NCBI RefSeq assembly: GCF_020782115.1
Contig: NZ_JAJGMW010000015.1
Location: forward strand, 52,695 to 116,694
DNA: 64,000 bases
Origin: Leeuwenhoekiella parthenopeia
Lineage (GTDB): Bacteria; Bacteroidota; Bacteroidia; Flavobacteriales; Flavobacteriaceae
Reading direction: 5' to 3'
Under the pieces are notes generated by a model that was given only the letters and a program-made list of their open reading frames with translations, did not search any database and was not told the DNA's origin. Of the stretch, positions 8,876 through 18,590 are shown piece after piece. Numbering within the stretch: the first letter of the stretch is position 1; each line of letters starts with the position of its first letter. A program made the position numbers and the translations under genes.

Positions 8876-9616
8876 TTAATTAATTTGCTCACTCGTCTTT
8901 CCAAATCGTCGTTCTCTTTTCTGATAGTTATAAATAGCTTCGTACAGATGTTCTTTCGTAAAATCGGGCCACAGCACCGGTGTAAAATACAACTCGGCAT
9001 AGGCAATTTGCCACAATAAAAAATTACTTATACGCTGCTCACCGCTGGTACGTATAAGTAAGTCTACGTCAGGCAAATCGTGTGTGTACAAATGCTCCTT
9101 AATGACTGACTCGTTTATTGAATGTGGCGAAATTAAGTTTTTTTTAACTTTTTGACTGATTTCCTGAACTGTTTTTATAAGCTCCTCCCGCGCGCCGTAA
9201 CTCAGGGCGAGGGTAAGCTTTAAACGGGAATTCGTTTTTGTTTTTTCGATAACTTCATTAAGCTCGTTCTGGGCTTTTTCGGGCAGGCTGTTTAAACTGC
9301 CTATCGCCGAAAGTGAGATGTCATTATCCTGAAGTGTTTTAATTTCCTTCTTTAAAGAGGAAACCAAAAGGTTCATCAGCGTATCTACTTCAAACTTGGG
9401 TCTGTTCCAGTTTTCGGTAGAAAATGCATAGAGGGTTATATAAGGTACTCCCAGTTCTGCACATGCCTCGATGGTTTGTCGTACGGCTTTAGTGCCTTTC
9501 TTATGGCCTTTTACCCGTAATAATCCCTGATTTTTTGCCCATCTTCCATTGCCATCCATAATAACGGCGATGTGTTGGGGCAGTCTCTCAAGGTTAAGTT
9601 GGTTTAAAAATTCCAT
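8876..9616 (-). CDS. uppS: Isoprenyl transferase (undecaprenyl diphosphate synthase)
   Basis: This 246-residue cytoplasmic cis-prenyltransferase condenses isopentenyl diphosphate onto farnesyl diphosphate to make the C55 carrier for peptidoglycan and O-antigen. The P-loop phrase AVIMDGNGRWAK contains catalytic Asp21. The C-terminal motif RTSGEQRISNFLLWQ and the tail RERRFGK are also present. Length is typical. It is 10 bp downstream of the DUF6089-like gene and immediately precedes bamA. Confidence 0.97.
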   Translation of the reverse strand: MEFLNQLNLERLPQHIAVIMDGNGRWAKNQGLLRVKGHKKGTKAVRQTIEACAELGVPYITLYAFSTENWNRPKFEVDTLMNLLVSSLKKEIKTLQDNDISLSAIGSLNSLPEKAQNELNEVIEKTKTNSRLKLTLALSYGAREELIKTVQEISQKVKKNLISPHSINESVIKEHLYTHDLPDVDLLIRTSGEQRISNFLLWQIAYAELYFTPVLWPDFTKEHLYEAIYNYQKRERRFGKTSEQIN

Positions 9617-9626
9617 TCAAATTGTA

Positions 9627-10319
9627 TTAAAAACCGCAATAGCATGGTTGCCTGCCAAAGGTATAAGTTATTGTCATTCCTGAAAACATATACCAGTCTT
9701 TATTATTGATATTGCCAAAACTTACATTGTCATAAGCTTCATCTCCCGGAAAACTTCCGTCCAGATTATCTGCAAAGGTATACCGTGCGCCTACTTCAAC
9801 AGCCAGAACAAAACTGCTGCTTACCTGAGCTTTAAAGCCTAAAACCATGGGGATGGCCAGGTCGAGCTCCCGGTCTGTTTTTACCAGTTCATTTTCTACC
9901 GCATCAAGCGCAAACGAATCGTGATAAAAACCGGTAAAGCCCGTGTATAAATAAGGGCTGGCAGGTCTGTTAAAACTGGTGTGCATGTCAAAATCCCAGA
10001 AGGTGTATTCAATTCCTAGGGATCCTTCAATAAGCGAACCGCTAAATTGATACCCTCTATTTTGTCTTCGCAAATCATCACTTTCCAGATCTGAGGCCTG
10101 AAGATTTGCGTAAAGTAATGTAGCTCTGAAGGCGTGTCTGGGGCTGCGGTTCCATTTGGCAATTCCTCCCAAAACCAGTGCATTTGGGTCAATGTAATTG
10201 GATTTTCCTACATCTCCTATAAAATTGCTGCCTCCGGCATAGAGTCCTATTTCGTAGGTCTGGCTGTTTGCCTCAACCCCAAAAAGCATGGCAAGAATAA
10301 GAACTGTAAAATACCTCAT
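9627..10319 (-). CDS. DUF6089-type outer-membrane beta-barrel protein
   Basis: A 230-residue protein with a signal peptide (ends near NSQT, residue 19-22) and alternating beta-strand pattern beginning EIGLYAGGSNFIGDVG. Proteins of this kind, often annotated DUF6089, commonly sit between nadK and uppS in Flavobacteria; function is not established. The context (BamA, OmpH, UppS) suggests an envelope role. A TATATTTG box on the minus strand at 10344-10337 is 18 bp before the ATG and may start the uppS-bamA transcript. Confidence 0.78.
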   Translation of the reverse strand: MRYFTVLILAMLFGVEANSQTYEIGLYAGGSNFIGDVGKSNYIDPNALVLGGIAKWNRSPRHAFRATLLYANLQASDLESDDLRRQNRGYQFSGSLIEGSLGIEYTFWDFDMHTSFNRPASPYLYTGFTGFYHDSFALDAVENELVKTDRELDLAIPMVLGFKAQVSSSFVLAVEVGARYTFADNLDGSFPGDEAYDNVSFGNINNKDWYMFSGMTITYTFGRQPCYCGF

Positions 10320-10336
10320 CGATTTTAAAAAGTTTG

Positions 10337-10344
10337 CAAATATA
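10337..10344 (-). promoter_or_regulatory. Putative -7 promoter box for the DUF6089-uppS-bamA unit
   Basis: The minus strand reads TATATTTG, a perfect TAnnTTTG match, 18 bp upstream of the ATG at 10319. A clear -33 TTG was not found. Confidence 0.42.
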
Positions 10345-10416
10345 ACAATATTGTTTCGTGTCGCGCTCGTGCGATTCTTTTCTTCCTCATAAACAGGAAG
10401 TGTCGCGATTTATTGT

Positions 10417-11301
10417 TTAGTTGCGTTTGTCTTCGCCCCAAAGTAATTTTTTGCGAAGCGTGGTTAAGAAGGTGTCTTCTTCGAGCAAAACCAATTTAAT
10501 GCTGAAAGGCGCCTTGGTCAGGGTCATTTCTGTTTCAACGGGTAGCGTGGCAATACGGGAATCCAGAGAAACCAGATGATCGGCTTCCCGGCCACTTACC
10601 TTTAATTTAATCACCGTGGAGTCCGGTACTACTATGGGCCTGGCGTTGAGGTTGTGAGGGGCGATGGGAGTAAGAATAAAGCTTGAGGTCTTTGGCATTA
10701 TTACGGGGCCTCCGCAACTCAGGCTGTATCCTGTAGAGCCTGTGGGTGTCGAGATGATAAGACCGTCTGCCCAGTAATTGGTAAGATGTTCCCCGTTAAG
10801 AGAGGTTTCTACCGAAATCATAGAGGTCGAATTTTTTCGGCTTACCGTGATTTCATTTAATGCAAAATTGAGTTCTTCCAGCGTGGCATTAGGAGTAGAA
10901 GCTTTTATGCATATGAGTGAACGTTCGGTAATGCTGTAATTTTTCTTTAAAATTTCTTCTACAGAAGAAACCAGCTTTTCCTTGTTTACCGTTGCGAGAA
11001 AACCCAGCCTTCCGGTATTAATACCTACAATAGGAATATTGAGATCACGCACATAGGTGATGGTCTGCAGGATCGTGCCATCCCCGCCAATGCTAAAAAA
11101 AAGATCGTAAGAATTATCGAGCTCCTCAAATGTGCTGAAATGTGAGTAGGTTTTCTCAATGTCTTCGTTAGCGTGAATAAGCTTTAAGAAATGCTCTTCG
11201 ATGATTACTTCAACACCTTTCTGATCGAGAAGGTCCAGAAGCTGCTGCACATATTTGCCAGAACCTTCGTGATAGAATTGACCGTAGATACCTACTTTCA
11301 T
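10417..11301 (-). CDS. nadK: NAD kinase
   Basis: This 294-residue cytoplasmic enzyme phosphorylates NAD to NADP. The GGDGT motif at residues 72-76 is the catalytic signature, followed by NTGRLGFLA and the conserved TPTGSTGYSLSCGGP loop. Length agrees with bacterial NadK. It lies 12 bp after the CBS-domain gene on the same strand, so the two are likely co-transcribed. Confidence 0.96.
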   Translation of the reverse strand: MKVGIYGQFYHEGSGKYVQQLLDLLDQKGVEVIIEEHFLKLIHANEDIEKTYSHFSTFEELDNSYDLFFSIGGDGTILQTITYVRDLNIPIVGINTGRLGFLATVNKEKLVSSVEEILKKNYSITERSLICIKASTPNATLEELNFALNEITVSRKNSTSMISVETSLNGEHLTNYWADGLIISTPTGSTGYSLSCGGPVIMPKTSSFILTPIAPHNLNARPIVVPDSTVIKLKVSGREADHLVSLDSRIATLPVETEMTLTKAPFSIKLVLLEEDTFLTTLRKKLLWGEDKRN

Positions 11302-11313
11302 AAAGGATAGTTG

Positions 11314-11976
11314 CTAGATGTTCAGGTATTTTTCGAGATATTGAGAGCGATCTCTCAGTTCTTTAACAAAGGCATCTTCCTGATGCTGGGAGACGATGGT
11401 GTAGCCATAGCGTCTAAAAGCCTGCAAAATGTTATTAAAGCTGGTGTTAGAACCAATTTTGATCGAGATCTGAGCGACATCATTGGCAATTCTGGAAATA
11501 AATGCTCCCAGGATTTTTCCGTCATTTGACTCTACAATCTGGCTCACTTCACTGAAACTGTAATCGTGTATGCCGTGTTCAATCACGATAATGCTTCCGG
11601 CTTCATTGAGAAACGGCGTGTTGTTGAAATAGGTCATCACATCGGCCAGTTCATAATAACCCAGATAGGTGGCGCTTTCGGCGTCGAGCACAGGCATTAA
11701 ATTGGTGCTGTTTTGCGCAAAAACTTCTACAACATTCAGCCAGTTGGTTTCGGTAGTCACAAAAAAGACTTCATACATATGGGAGTGATCTGCAATCCGG
11801 GTAGAAGCTTCCAGACAATGCACGTCGTTTTCGTTAAGACAGCCTACATATACACCTTCCCGAATAATGGGGATGTGAGAGTAAGTGGTCTGTGAGAAAA
11901 GTTCCTGAGCATCGCCTATGAGGCGCTGTTCTTCAAGAGGATCGATATCTTTTAATATGTAGTCGGTAATTTCCAT
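11314..11976 (-). CDS. CBS-domain protein
   Basis: A 220-residue soluble protein. Two CBS-type modules fill the first 130 residues: one around [23 protein letters not shown], the other around [19 protein letters not shown] with the ending [10 protein letters not shown]. The C-terminal third resembles an ACT-like fold (phrase [18 protein letters not shown]). CBS pairs bind adenine nucleotides and regulate partner activity. The gene precedes nadK by 12 bp, a common flavobacterial pairing that suggests nucleotide-linked control, which is inference. Confidence 0.82.
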   Translation of the reverse strand: MEITDYILKDIDPLEEQRLIGDAQELFSQTTYSHIPIIREGVYVGCLNENDVHCLEASTRIADHSHMYEVFFVTTETNWLNVVEVFAQNSTNLMPVLDAESATYLGYYELADVMTYFNNTPFLNEAGSIIVIEHGIHDYSFSEVSQIVESNDGKILGAFISRIANDVAQISIKIGSNTSFNNILQAFRRYGYTIVSQHQEDAFVKELRDRSQYLEKYLNI

Positions 11977-12013
11977 AGTTGCACTTCAAGCAATTTAATC
12001 AAAAAAGTAAGGG

Positions 12014-12040
12014 GTAACGCCCTGTTACTTTGTATTTTTG
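12014..12040 (+). promoter_or_regulatory. pdxJ promoter region with -7 box and small inverted repeat
   Basis: TATTTTTG at 12033-12040 matches TAnnTTTG, 23 bp before the pdxJ ATG. A GTAAC/GTTAC inverted repeat (12014-12018, 12024-12028) lies just upstream where a -33 element or operator would sit. Confidence 0.45.
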
Positions 12041-12063
12041 CAGACAAAGTTACAATTATTGAA

Positions 12064-12777
12064 ATGACTAAATTAAGCGTAAATGTTAATAAGATCGCAA
12101 CGCTGCGCAATGCACGCGGCGGTAATGTGCCTGATCTCGTTAAAACTTCTTTAGATGTCGAATCTTTTGGGGCACAGGGTATTACTATTCACCCGAGGCC
12201 CGATGAGCGTCACATTCGTTATCAGGATGCCCGTGATCTTAAAAAAGTGGTTAAAACCGAATTGAACATCGAAGGGAATCCTGTAGAAAAATTCATCAAT
12301 CTGGTGCTTGAGGTTAAACCTGCTCAGGTAACACTGGTTCCTGACGCCGTTGATGCCATCACGTCAAATGCCGGTTGGGATACCGTTGCGCACCGGTCGT
12401 TTTTACAGGAAGTCATTTCAGAATTTAAAGCTAACGGAATACGCACCTCTATATTTGTTGATCCCATTTTGGAAATGGTGGAAGGAGCTAAAGAAACCGG
12501 TGCAGATCGCATCGAGTTGTATACCGAAGCTTTTGCGCTGGGTTTTAAAGAGGGACATCCTAATGCGGTAAAACCTTATGTGGAAGCAGCGCTCCTGGCT
12601 CAGGATCTCAATCTGGGTCTGAATGCAGGACACGATTTGTCGCTGGAGAATGTTAAATTTTTCGCAGACAGTATTCCCGGATTGCTCGAAGTGTCTATAG
12701 GCCACGCTTTAATTGCGGAAGCACTTTATATGGGATTGGAAAAAACCATTGAGTCGTATTTAAAAGCACTTTCGTAA
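12064..12777 (+). CDS. pdxJ: Pyridoxine 5'-phosphate synthase
   Basis: A 237-residue TIM-barrel enzyme that joins 1-deoxyxylulose 5-phosphate and 3-amino-2-oxopropyl phosphate in the last ring-forming step of the DXP-dependent vitamin B6 pathway. Family motifs are visible: [16 protein letters not shown] at the start, [13 protein letters not shown], and the phosphate-binding end [10 protein letters not shown] plus [13 protein letters not shown]. Length is normal. Its stop codon overlaps the start of the next gene (TAATG), so the two are translationally coupled. Confidence 0.97.
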   Translation: MTKLSVNVNKIATLRNARGGNVPDLVKTSLDVESFGAQGITIHPRPDERHIRYQDARDLKKVVKTELNIEGNPVEKFINLVLEVKPAQVTLVPDAVDAITSNAGWDTVAHRSFLQEVISEFKANGIRTSIFVDPILEMVEGAKETGADRIELYTEAFALGFKEGHPNAVKPYVEAALLAQDLNLGLNAGHDLSLENVKFFADSIPGLLEVSIGHALIAEALYMGLEKTIESYLKALS

Positions 12778-13553
12778 TGGGTTTACACAGCAGTATAACG
12801 GGTGAAGGAAAAGCTTTTGTTTTTCTGCACGGTTTTCTAGGTATGGGGGATAACTGGAAAACGATGGCCAATCAGTTTGCTGAGGCAGGCTATGAGGTAC
12901 ATCTGGTTGACCAGCGCAATCATGGGCGTAGCTTTCACAGCGATGTGTTTAATTACGATGTGCTTGCTGCAGATTTAAAGGAATATTGCGATGCGCATGA
13001 GTTGAGTGATATTATTTTGCTGGGGCATTCAATGGGCGGCAAGACCGCAATGTTCTTTGCGATGCAATATCCTGAGCTGATTGATAAGCTCATTATAGCC
13101 GACATTGGACCCAAATATTATGCGCCACACCATCAGGAAATTCTCGAAGGGCTACAGGCGCTTGCGCAAAATAAGGAAGCACGCAGTTCGCGCGGTGCAG
13201 CAGATGATTTTTTAAGCACCCGAATTAAGGATTGGGGCACACGCCAGTTTTTGCTTAAAAACCTGTACTGGCAGAAAGATAAAACTCTTGCATTACGGGT
13301 AAATCTTCCGGTTTTGATTGACAAGGTTGAATCTATAGGGGAGGCTCTGCCCACTCAGACTGTGAACGATGGTCCGGTGTTGTTTTTAAATGGCCTGAAA
13401 TCAGATTATATTAAGCCCGAAGATTCACATCTTATTCAGGCGCACTTTCCCCAGGCTAAAATTGTAGGCATTAAAGATGCCGGTCACTGGCTTCACGCAG
13501 AAAATCCGGAGGATTTTTATAAAGAGGTGCTGCAATTTCTTCAAAATGCATAA
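12777..13553 (+). CDS. Alpha/beta-fold hydrolase (YbfF-like esterase)
   Basis: A 258-residue cytoplasmic hydrolase. Oxyanion motif HGFLGMGDNW lies at residues 18-27, the nucleophile elbow GHSMGG places Ser85, and DAGHWLHAENPEDF supplies the catalytic His near the C-terminus. This pattern resembles YbfF/abhydrolase acyl esterases. The physiological substrate cannot be read from the sequence. It overlaps pdxJ by one base, but a B6-related role would be guesswork. Confidence 0.87.
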   Translation: MGLHSSITGEGKAFVFLHGFLGMGDNWKTMANQFAEAGYEVHLVDQRNHGRSFHSDVFNYDVLAADLKEYCDAHELSDIILLGHSMGGKTAMFFAMQYPELIDKLIIADIGPKYYAPHHQEILEGLQALAQNKEARSSRGAADDFLSTRIKDWGTRQFLLKNLYWQKDKTLALRVNLPVLIDKVESIGEALPTQTVNDGPVLFLNGLKSDYIKPEDSHLIQAHFPQAKIVGIKDAGHWLHAENPEDFYKEVLQFLQNA

Positions 13554-13806
13554 CTAGGCTCCTGTTATTCTTGTTTTGAATGAAGGGAAAAAAGCTAAAG
13601 ATTCTTAGAGAGTCGTGGTGTTGTATGTCTTAAAATAGCTGTTAAATCGAATTAGTTTTAGAGTATTCATAAAAAGTGACTATTTATTCTAAGAACTCAA
13701 GAAAATTTTATAACATTGTTTTAGAAATTTATTATGCGTACATAACAATTTAGACGTGTATTCTTCAATATTTTTCCCTCTTAGTCATAATTATTTAAAT
13801 CGTATC

Positions 13807-15042
13807 ATGAGAAAAATTTTACTAGCGTCCTTATTTCTCCTGGCTTCTGCTACAACGTTTGCGGGAGGCTACCGGGTAGGTCTTCAAGGGCAAAGAGCTC
13901 TGGCAATGGGGCACACAGGTGTGGCGTATGTGAACACGGCCGAAATTGCATTTTTTAATCCTGCGGGATTGGTTTATTTAGAGAATAAGCTCAATGTTTC
14001 GGCAGGTGGTTTTGGAGTGTTCTCCAGTGTAGCCTGGCAAAATGAAAGTACAGGTCAGTTTGCAAAGACAGACAGCCCCATGGGTACGCCGTTCTATCTT
14101 TACGGCTCTTATGCTCTTACGGAGTGGATGAGTGCAGGTCTTGCGGTATATACCCCTTATGGTAGTACCGTAGAGTGGCCAACAGACTGGGCAGGATCGC
14201 ATCTGGTAAATAACATTGAACTTTCGGCAATATTTGTTCAGCCTTTGCTTTCGTTTAAAATTAATGACGTTATGAGTATTGGTGGTGGTCCTATTTTCGT
14301 TACCGGTAATGTGAATTTTAACCGTAATGCAAACCGTACCCTTACCGATCTTGAAGGTAATCGATCTAATATTACCGTAGACGATAGCGGCGTTACCAAC
14401 TGGGGTTGGTCGCTGGGAGCCTTGTTTAATGTTTCTGATAATTTCAGAATAGGAGCGCATTACCGCTCAGAAATTATTTTAGAATCAACAGAAGGCACTG
14501 CAACTTTTGCAAATTTCCCTAATTCTCCGCTTACCCCTTCAAATGGGGATACCAGTTTTGAAGCTTCGCTGCCTTTGCCGGCCGAACTTACTGTGGGTCT
14601 TTCTTATGATTTTGATAAATGGGTTTTCAACTTTGACTTTACCCGAACTTTTTGGGATGTTTATACTGATTTGGATATTGTATTCGGTAACGGAAGGGAA
14701 TCTATCAACCCCAGAAATTATCGCAACTCGTCGCTTTATAAGTTTGGTATGGCCTATGCGCCAAGTGAGAAATTCACCTTAAGAGCGGGTTATTATTTTG
14801 ACCAGTCACCTATACGTTCGGGCTATTTCGCCCCCGAAACCCCTCGTAACGATGCCAATGGTTTTACCGCAGGTCTGTCTTTTGATATTTCAAACAGTTT
14901 TGCAATTGACGCCTCTTTCCTATATGTGAGATTTAAGGAAATCAACGAGTCATACGATTATGTTGATGACGGCTCATCTTTTGGGGGTACTTATAAATCA
15001 AGTGCTTTTATTCCGGGTATAGGTGTTACTTATAAAATGTAA
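13807..15042 (+). CDS. OmpP1/FadL/TodX-family outer-membrane transport protein
   Basis: From the ATG at 13807 the protein has 411 residues, a signal peptide (KILLASLFLLASATTFAGG) and the FadL-family N-terminus with AMGHTGVAYV and AFFNPAGL. The remainder is a beta-barrel ending GVTYKM. FadL-type channels admit long-chain fatty acids and other hydrophobic molecules across the outer membrane. A GTG at 13756 would add 17 residues before the signal peptide and is less likely. The adjacent GDSL lipoprotein suggests a lipolysis-plus-uptake pair. Confidence 0.88.
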   Translation: MRKILLASLFLLASATTFAGGYRVGLQGQRALAMGHTGVAYVNTAEIAFFNPAGLVYLENKLNVSAGGFGVFSSVAWQNESTGQFAKTDSPMGTPFYLYGSYALTEWMSAGLAVYTPYGSTVEWPTDWAGSHLVNNIELSAIFVQPLLSFKINDVMSIGGGPIFVTGNVNFNRNANRTLTDLEGNRSNITVDDSGVTNWGWSLGALFNVSDNFRIGAHYRSEIILESTEGTATFANFPNSPLTPSNGDTSFEASLPLPAELTVGLSYDFDKWVFNFDFTRTFWDVYTDLDIVFGNGRESINPRNYRNSSLYKFGMAYAPSEKFTLRAGYYFDQSPIRSGYFAPETPRNDANGFTAGLSFDISNSFAIDASFLYVRFKEINESYDYVDDGSSFGGTYKSSAFIPGIGVTYKM

Positions 15043-15129
15043 CTGAAGCAGTACAGGTGAAGCAGCCGGTAAAGTCTCTTTTTAAGTCAGGAGGTTTCCG
15101 GTAACTAAAACATTATAACAATTTTAAAG

Positions 15130-16689
15130 ATGAAAAATTATATAAAAATAGTGGCCCTGTCTGCCGTGTTTCTCACTGCGTGTGAAGCAGAATTAGACAA
15201 TCCCATTGAAGACGGCGGAGTGTATACCAGCGGTTCTGTAGATTTCTCTAATTATGTAGCTGTAGGTAACTCCCTTACTTCAGGATATGCTGACGGAGCC
15301 TTATACATTACCGGCCAACAAAACAGCTTCCCCAATATTCTTGCGGGGCAGTTTGCCCTGGTGGGCGGCGGTGAGTTTACGCAGCCTTTAATGAATGATA
15401 ATTTAGGCGGTTTGGTTAATGGCGGTACAGCTTTGCCGGGTTTTCAAAATCGCTTTGTTCTTTCAGTGGATGGTAGTGGTAACCCCGGGCCTGTTCGTCT
15501 CGAAGGTTCAGCAACCACAGATATAACAAATATACTTTCAGGGCCATTTAACAATATGGGAGTGCCGGGAGCAAAAAGCTTTCATCTTGTAGCTCCGAGT
15601 TATGGAAACATAGCAAACTTACCGGCAGCTAACCCATACTTCGTGCGTTTTGCGAGCAGCCCTAATGCAACAGTTATTGCTGATGCAGTTGCGCAGAGTC
15701 CTAGCTTTTTCTCCTTATGGATAGGTAACAACGATATTTTGAGCTACGCTACCAGTGGTGGTGTAGGTGTTGATCAAAAAGGAAATTTGAATCCTGCATC
15801 CTACGGCCCAAATGATATTACAGATCCTAATGTTTTTGCGAGTGTTTACAGTCAGGAAGTTGAAGCATTAGATGGTTCGGCTACCGGAGGGGTTTTGTTT
15901 AACATTCCTGATGTTACTTCAATCCCATTTTTCACAACGGTGCCCAATAATGCACTTGTGCTTACAGCAGAACAGGCAGCCAGTCTAACCGGATTCTTTA
16001 GAGCAGTGAGTGGCATTTTTATTCAGGGAGCGATACAGCAAGGTGTTCCCGCAACGCAGGCTCAGGCACTGGGAGCGCAGTATGCTATTACATTTAGCGC
16101 CGGTCCTAATCGTTTCATTATTGATGTTCCGGTAACGCAGACCAATCCGCTTGGTTTCCGTCAGATGACCCAAAACGAATTGTTGTTATTAACCATAAAT
16201 CAGGCTGCTTTAAGAACTCAGGGATATGGTTCTGTAGCCCTTTCTCCTCAAGTACTTCAGGTTTTAGGTAAACTGCAGCAGCAAATGCAAATTACCCCTC
16301 AGGAAGCAGGACTGGTTTTAGCTGCTGTTAATGGTATTGATGATAAGGATTCCTTAGATACTGCTGAGCTTACGGCAATTGCTAATGCGCAAACGGCCTA
16401 CAACGCGACTATTTCAAATGTTGCTCAGGCTAGAGGTCTTGCGCTGGTAGATGCACGGGCGACTTTACAACAGTTGGCTAATGGAGGAATCAGTTATGAT
16501 GCCGGTACCTTAACCTCTACTTTTGCTACCGGAGGCGCGTTTTCTCTCGATGGAGTGCATCCCACGCCAAGAGGCTATGCGTATCTTGCAAACCTGGCTA
16601 TCGATGCTATTAATGCTACCTATGGTTCAACGGTTCCTAAAGTAAACATTGGGGATTATAACACCATCACTGCTAGCCAGGCCAATTAA
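15130..16689 (+). CDS. SGNH/GDSL-family hydrolase lipoprotein
   Basis: This 519-residue lipoprotein has a signal with lipobox LTAC (Cys18). SGNH block I is VAVGNSLTSG (about residues 43-52). Block III appears as SLWIGNNDIL with the expected G-N-D, and block V is LDGVHPTPRGYAYLA with catalytic Asp and His. GDSL enzymes cleave acyl or acetyl esters. A large insert between blocks III and V makes it longer than simple esterases. It follows the FadL-like gene by about 90 bp and ends in a strong terminator, so both may act on lipids at the outer membrane. Substrate unknown. Confidence 0.85.
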   Translation: MKNYIKIVALSAVFLTACEAELDNPIEDGGVYTSGSVDFSNYVAVGNSLTSGYADGALYITGQQNSFPNILAGQFALVGGGEFTQPLMNDNLGGLVNGGTALPGFQNRFVLSVDGSGNPGPVRLEGSATTDITNILSGPFNNMGVPGAKSFHLVAPSYGNIANLPAANPYFVRFASSPNATVIADAVAQSPSFFSLWIGNNDILSYATSGGVGVDQKGNLNPASYGPNDITDPNVFASVYSQEVEALDGSATGGVLFNIPDVTSIPFFTTVPNNALVLTAEQAASLTGFFRAVSGIFIQGAIQQGVPATQAQALGAQYAITFSAGPNRFIIDVPVTQTNPLGFRQMTQNELLLLTINQAALRTQGYGSVALSPQVLQVLGKLQQQMQITPQEAGLVLAAVNGIDDKDSLDTAELTAIANAQTAYNATISNVAQARGLALVDARATLQQLANGGISYDAGTLTSTFATGGAFSLDGVHPTPRGYAYLANLAIDAINATYGSTVPKVNIGDYNTITASQAN

Positions 16690-16713
16690 ATATTTAAGTA
16701 GGTTTTATGATAC

Positions 16714-16745
16714 AACGCCGTCAGCTACTGACGGCGTTTTTTTAT
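16714..16745 (+). terminator. Intrinsic terminator after the GDSL lipoprotein gene
   Basis: AACGCCGTCAG, a CTA loop, CTGACGGCGTT, then a T-rich tail: a perfect 11-bp stem. Confidence 0.92.
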
Positions 16746-16803
16746 TTTTAAATAAATTATCAGGGCGCATCTAATCTCGAGTGATCGAGTAAAACCAAAT
16801 CTT

Positions 16804-17145
16804 ATGAAAACACTTGTAAAACTGCTTCTTACCGCAATCGCGGTGATCATACTGGGCTATCTGCTTCCGGGGGTAAGCGTAACCTCCTTTTTAACGGCTC
16901 TTGTCGTCGCTGTAGTTATCGCATTGCTTCGGCTTATTGTAAAACCCATATTAATAATTCTAACGCTACCCATTACCATTCTCACCTTCGGTATTTTTCT
17001 GCTTTTTATAAATGCGATCATCATTTTGCTGGCAGGATATTTTGTTAGTGGTTTTGTCGTAGACGGTATTTGGTGGGCATTGATTTTTAGCCTCTTGCTT
17101 TCGCTCTTTCAATCCTTGCTTTTCGCTTTGATTAAAGAAGAATAG
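16804..17145 (+). CDS. Phage-holin-4-like small integral membrane protein (YvlD type)
   Basis: A 113-residue protein made almost wholly of four hydrophobic helices, with the conserved phrase LRLIVKPILIILTLPITILTFGIF typical of the PF04020 'phage holin family 4' group. Despite that name, chromosomal members are not phage lysis genes, and their function is poorly known. No phage genes lie nearby. It stands alone between a terminator and the tig promoter. Confidence 0.82.
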   Translation: MKTLVKLLLTAIAVIILGYLLPGVSVTSFLTALVVAVVIALLRLIVKPILIILTLPITILTFGIFLLFINAIIILLAGYFVSGFVVDGIWWALIFSLLLSLFQSLLFALIKEE

Positions 17146-17176
17146 AACCCGGCTGAATGCTAAGTGGTTATAAACT

Positions 17177-17206
17177 TTGCAGGCGTCTAAAAAAGATGTA
17201 CTTTTG
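17177..17206 (+). promoter_or_regulatory. Bacteroidota-type promoter for tig
   Basis: TTG at 17177-17179 is followed after 19 bp by TACTTTTG at 17199-17206, a full match to the TTG-N19-TAnnTTTG consensus. The tig ATG is 35 bp downstream of the -7 box. Confidence 0.7.
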
Positions 17207-17240
17207 CACTCCAAATTTTATAGGAAAATTCCACTAGAAG

Positions 17241-18563
17241 ATGAATATTACACGAGAGAATATTGATGAGCTCAATGCAGTACTCAAAGTAGCTATTGCT
17301 AAAGATGATTACAGCGAGAAAGTGCAAAAAGTGCTAAAGGATTACCGTAAATCTGCAAATATCCCTGGTTTTAGAAAGGGTCACGTGCCTATGGGGCTTG
17401 TGCAAAAGCAGTACGGCAAAGCGGTTAAAGTTGATGAGGTAAATAAATTGCTTCAGGACAACCTTCAAAAATACCTTACCGAAGAAAAACTGGATGTTTT
17501 GGGTAATCCATTACCCAAAGGCCAGGAAGATCTTAACTGGGATGAGGACAATTATACTTTTGAATTTGAACTGGGTCTCTCTCCTAAGTTTGAGGTGGAT
17601 TTACAGCCTAAAGAGGCAATCACCAGCTATAAAATAGTTGTTGATGATAAAATGCTTGACAATCAAATCAAGACTATTCAGAAGCAATACGGTAAAATCA
17701 CCAGCAAGCAGGAAGTTGAAGCCGGTGATGAAGTAAGCGGTAGTTTTGTAAACGAAGAAGCAGAGCTTAATAAAAAGACCACTTTTGAAGTTTCTAAGCT
17801 GAAAGGCAAAGCGAATACTTCGGCATTTTTAGGAGCTAAAGTAGGTGATACCATAACTGTTACTACCAAAGGTTTATTTGCTGAAGCCGGAGATTATCGT
17901 GCGCACTTGGGTCTTACTGAAGACGAGGCTAAGGAGCAAAATCTTGAAGTTTCTTTTACTATCGCCGAAGTAAATCACAGAGTGCCTGCAGATTTAGATC
18001 AGGAGCTTTTTGATAAATTATACGGTGAAGGTGTGGTGACTTCTGTTACTGAGCTTCGCGAAAAGATTAAAGAAGAAGGAGAGGCGCAATTCAAACAACA
18101 GAGCGATCAGCAGTTGCTTAATGATGTGACCGAAAAGCTCATCGAAAACACCAATTTTGATCTTCCGGCAGAATTTTTAAAGAAATGGATTCAGCAAAGC
18201 GGAGAGAAAGAGTTGACTTTTGAAGAGGCTGCAGAAGAGTACGAGCGTTCTGAAAAAGGCTTGCGTTACCAGCTTATTGAAGGTAAAATCATTGCAGATA
18301 ACAACCTGCAGATTACTTTCGAAGAAATTAAAGAATACGCTAAAGAAATGATTAAGGCACAAATGGCACAATATGGCCAGATGAACCCTTCCGATGAGGA
18401 GCTTGAGGGTATTGCTGCCCGCATTTTGAGCAATCAGGATGAGGTACGTCGCCTTTCTGAGCAGTTGATGAACAAAAAATTGCTTGATTTCTTCAAAGAG
18501 CACGTAAAATTAAAAGAGAAGGAAGTGACCTTTGACGAGTTTGTCAAAGAAGTTTACAACTAG
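17241..18563 (+). CDS. tig: Trigger factor, ribosome-associated chaperone
   Basis: This 440-residue protein has the N-terminal ribosome-binding domain with the signature IPGFRKGHVPMGLV (about residues 40-53), where GFRKG contacts the ribosomal tunnel exit. It also has a central region in the FKBP position, and a long charged helical C-terminal domain. The central PPIase-like domain (about 150-235) is divergent from the E. coli FKBP motif, common in Bacteroidota. It works with ClpP/ClpX downstream in proteostasis, the classical tig-clpP-clpX order. Confidence 0.94.
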   Translation: MNITRENIDELNAVLKVAIAKDDYSEKVQKVLKDYRKSANIPGFRKGHVPMGLVQKQYGKAVKVDEVNKLLQDNLQKYLTEEKLDVLGNPLPKGQEDLNWDEDNYTFEFELGLSPKFEVDLQPKEAITSYKIVVDDKMLDNQIKTIQKQYGKITSKQEVEAGDEVSGSFVNEEAELNKKTTFEVSKLKGKANTSAFLGAKVGDTITVTTKGLFAEAGDYRAHLGLTEDEAKEQNLEVSFTIAEVNHRVPADLDQELFDKLYGEGVVTSVTELREKIKEEGEAQFKQQSDQQLLNDVTEKLIENTNFDLPAEFLKKWIQQSGEKELTFEEAAEEYERSEKGLRYQLIEGKIIADNNLQITFEEIKEYAKEMIKAQMAQYGQMNPSDEELEGIAARILSNQDEVRRLSEQLMNKKLLDFFKEHVKLKEKEVTFDEFVKEVYN

Positions 18564-18590
18564 TAATTCTCTAAATTATATAGTATCTTT

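Noticed and set aside
8871..9006. An upstream N-terminal extension of BamA
   Set aside because: The added residues overlap uppS out of phase and precede a clear signal peptide beginning at 8871.
10382..10400. CTTCCT/AGGAAG hairpin after nadK as a terminator
   Set aside because: No U run follows on the nadK strand and the stem is only 6 bp.
16804..17145. Phage holin
   Set aside because: No phage genes nearby; the PF04020 name is historical.
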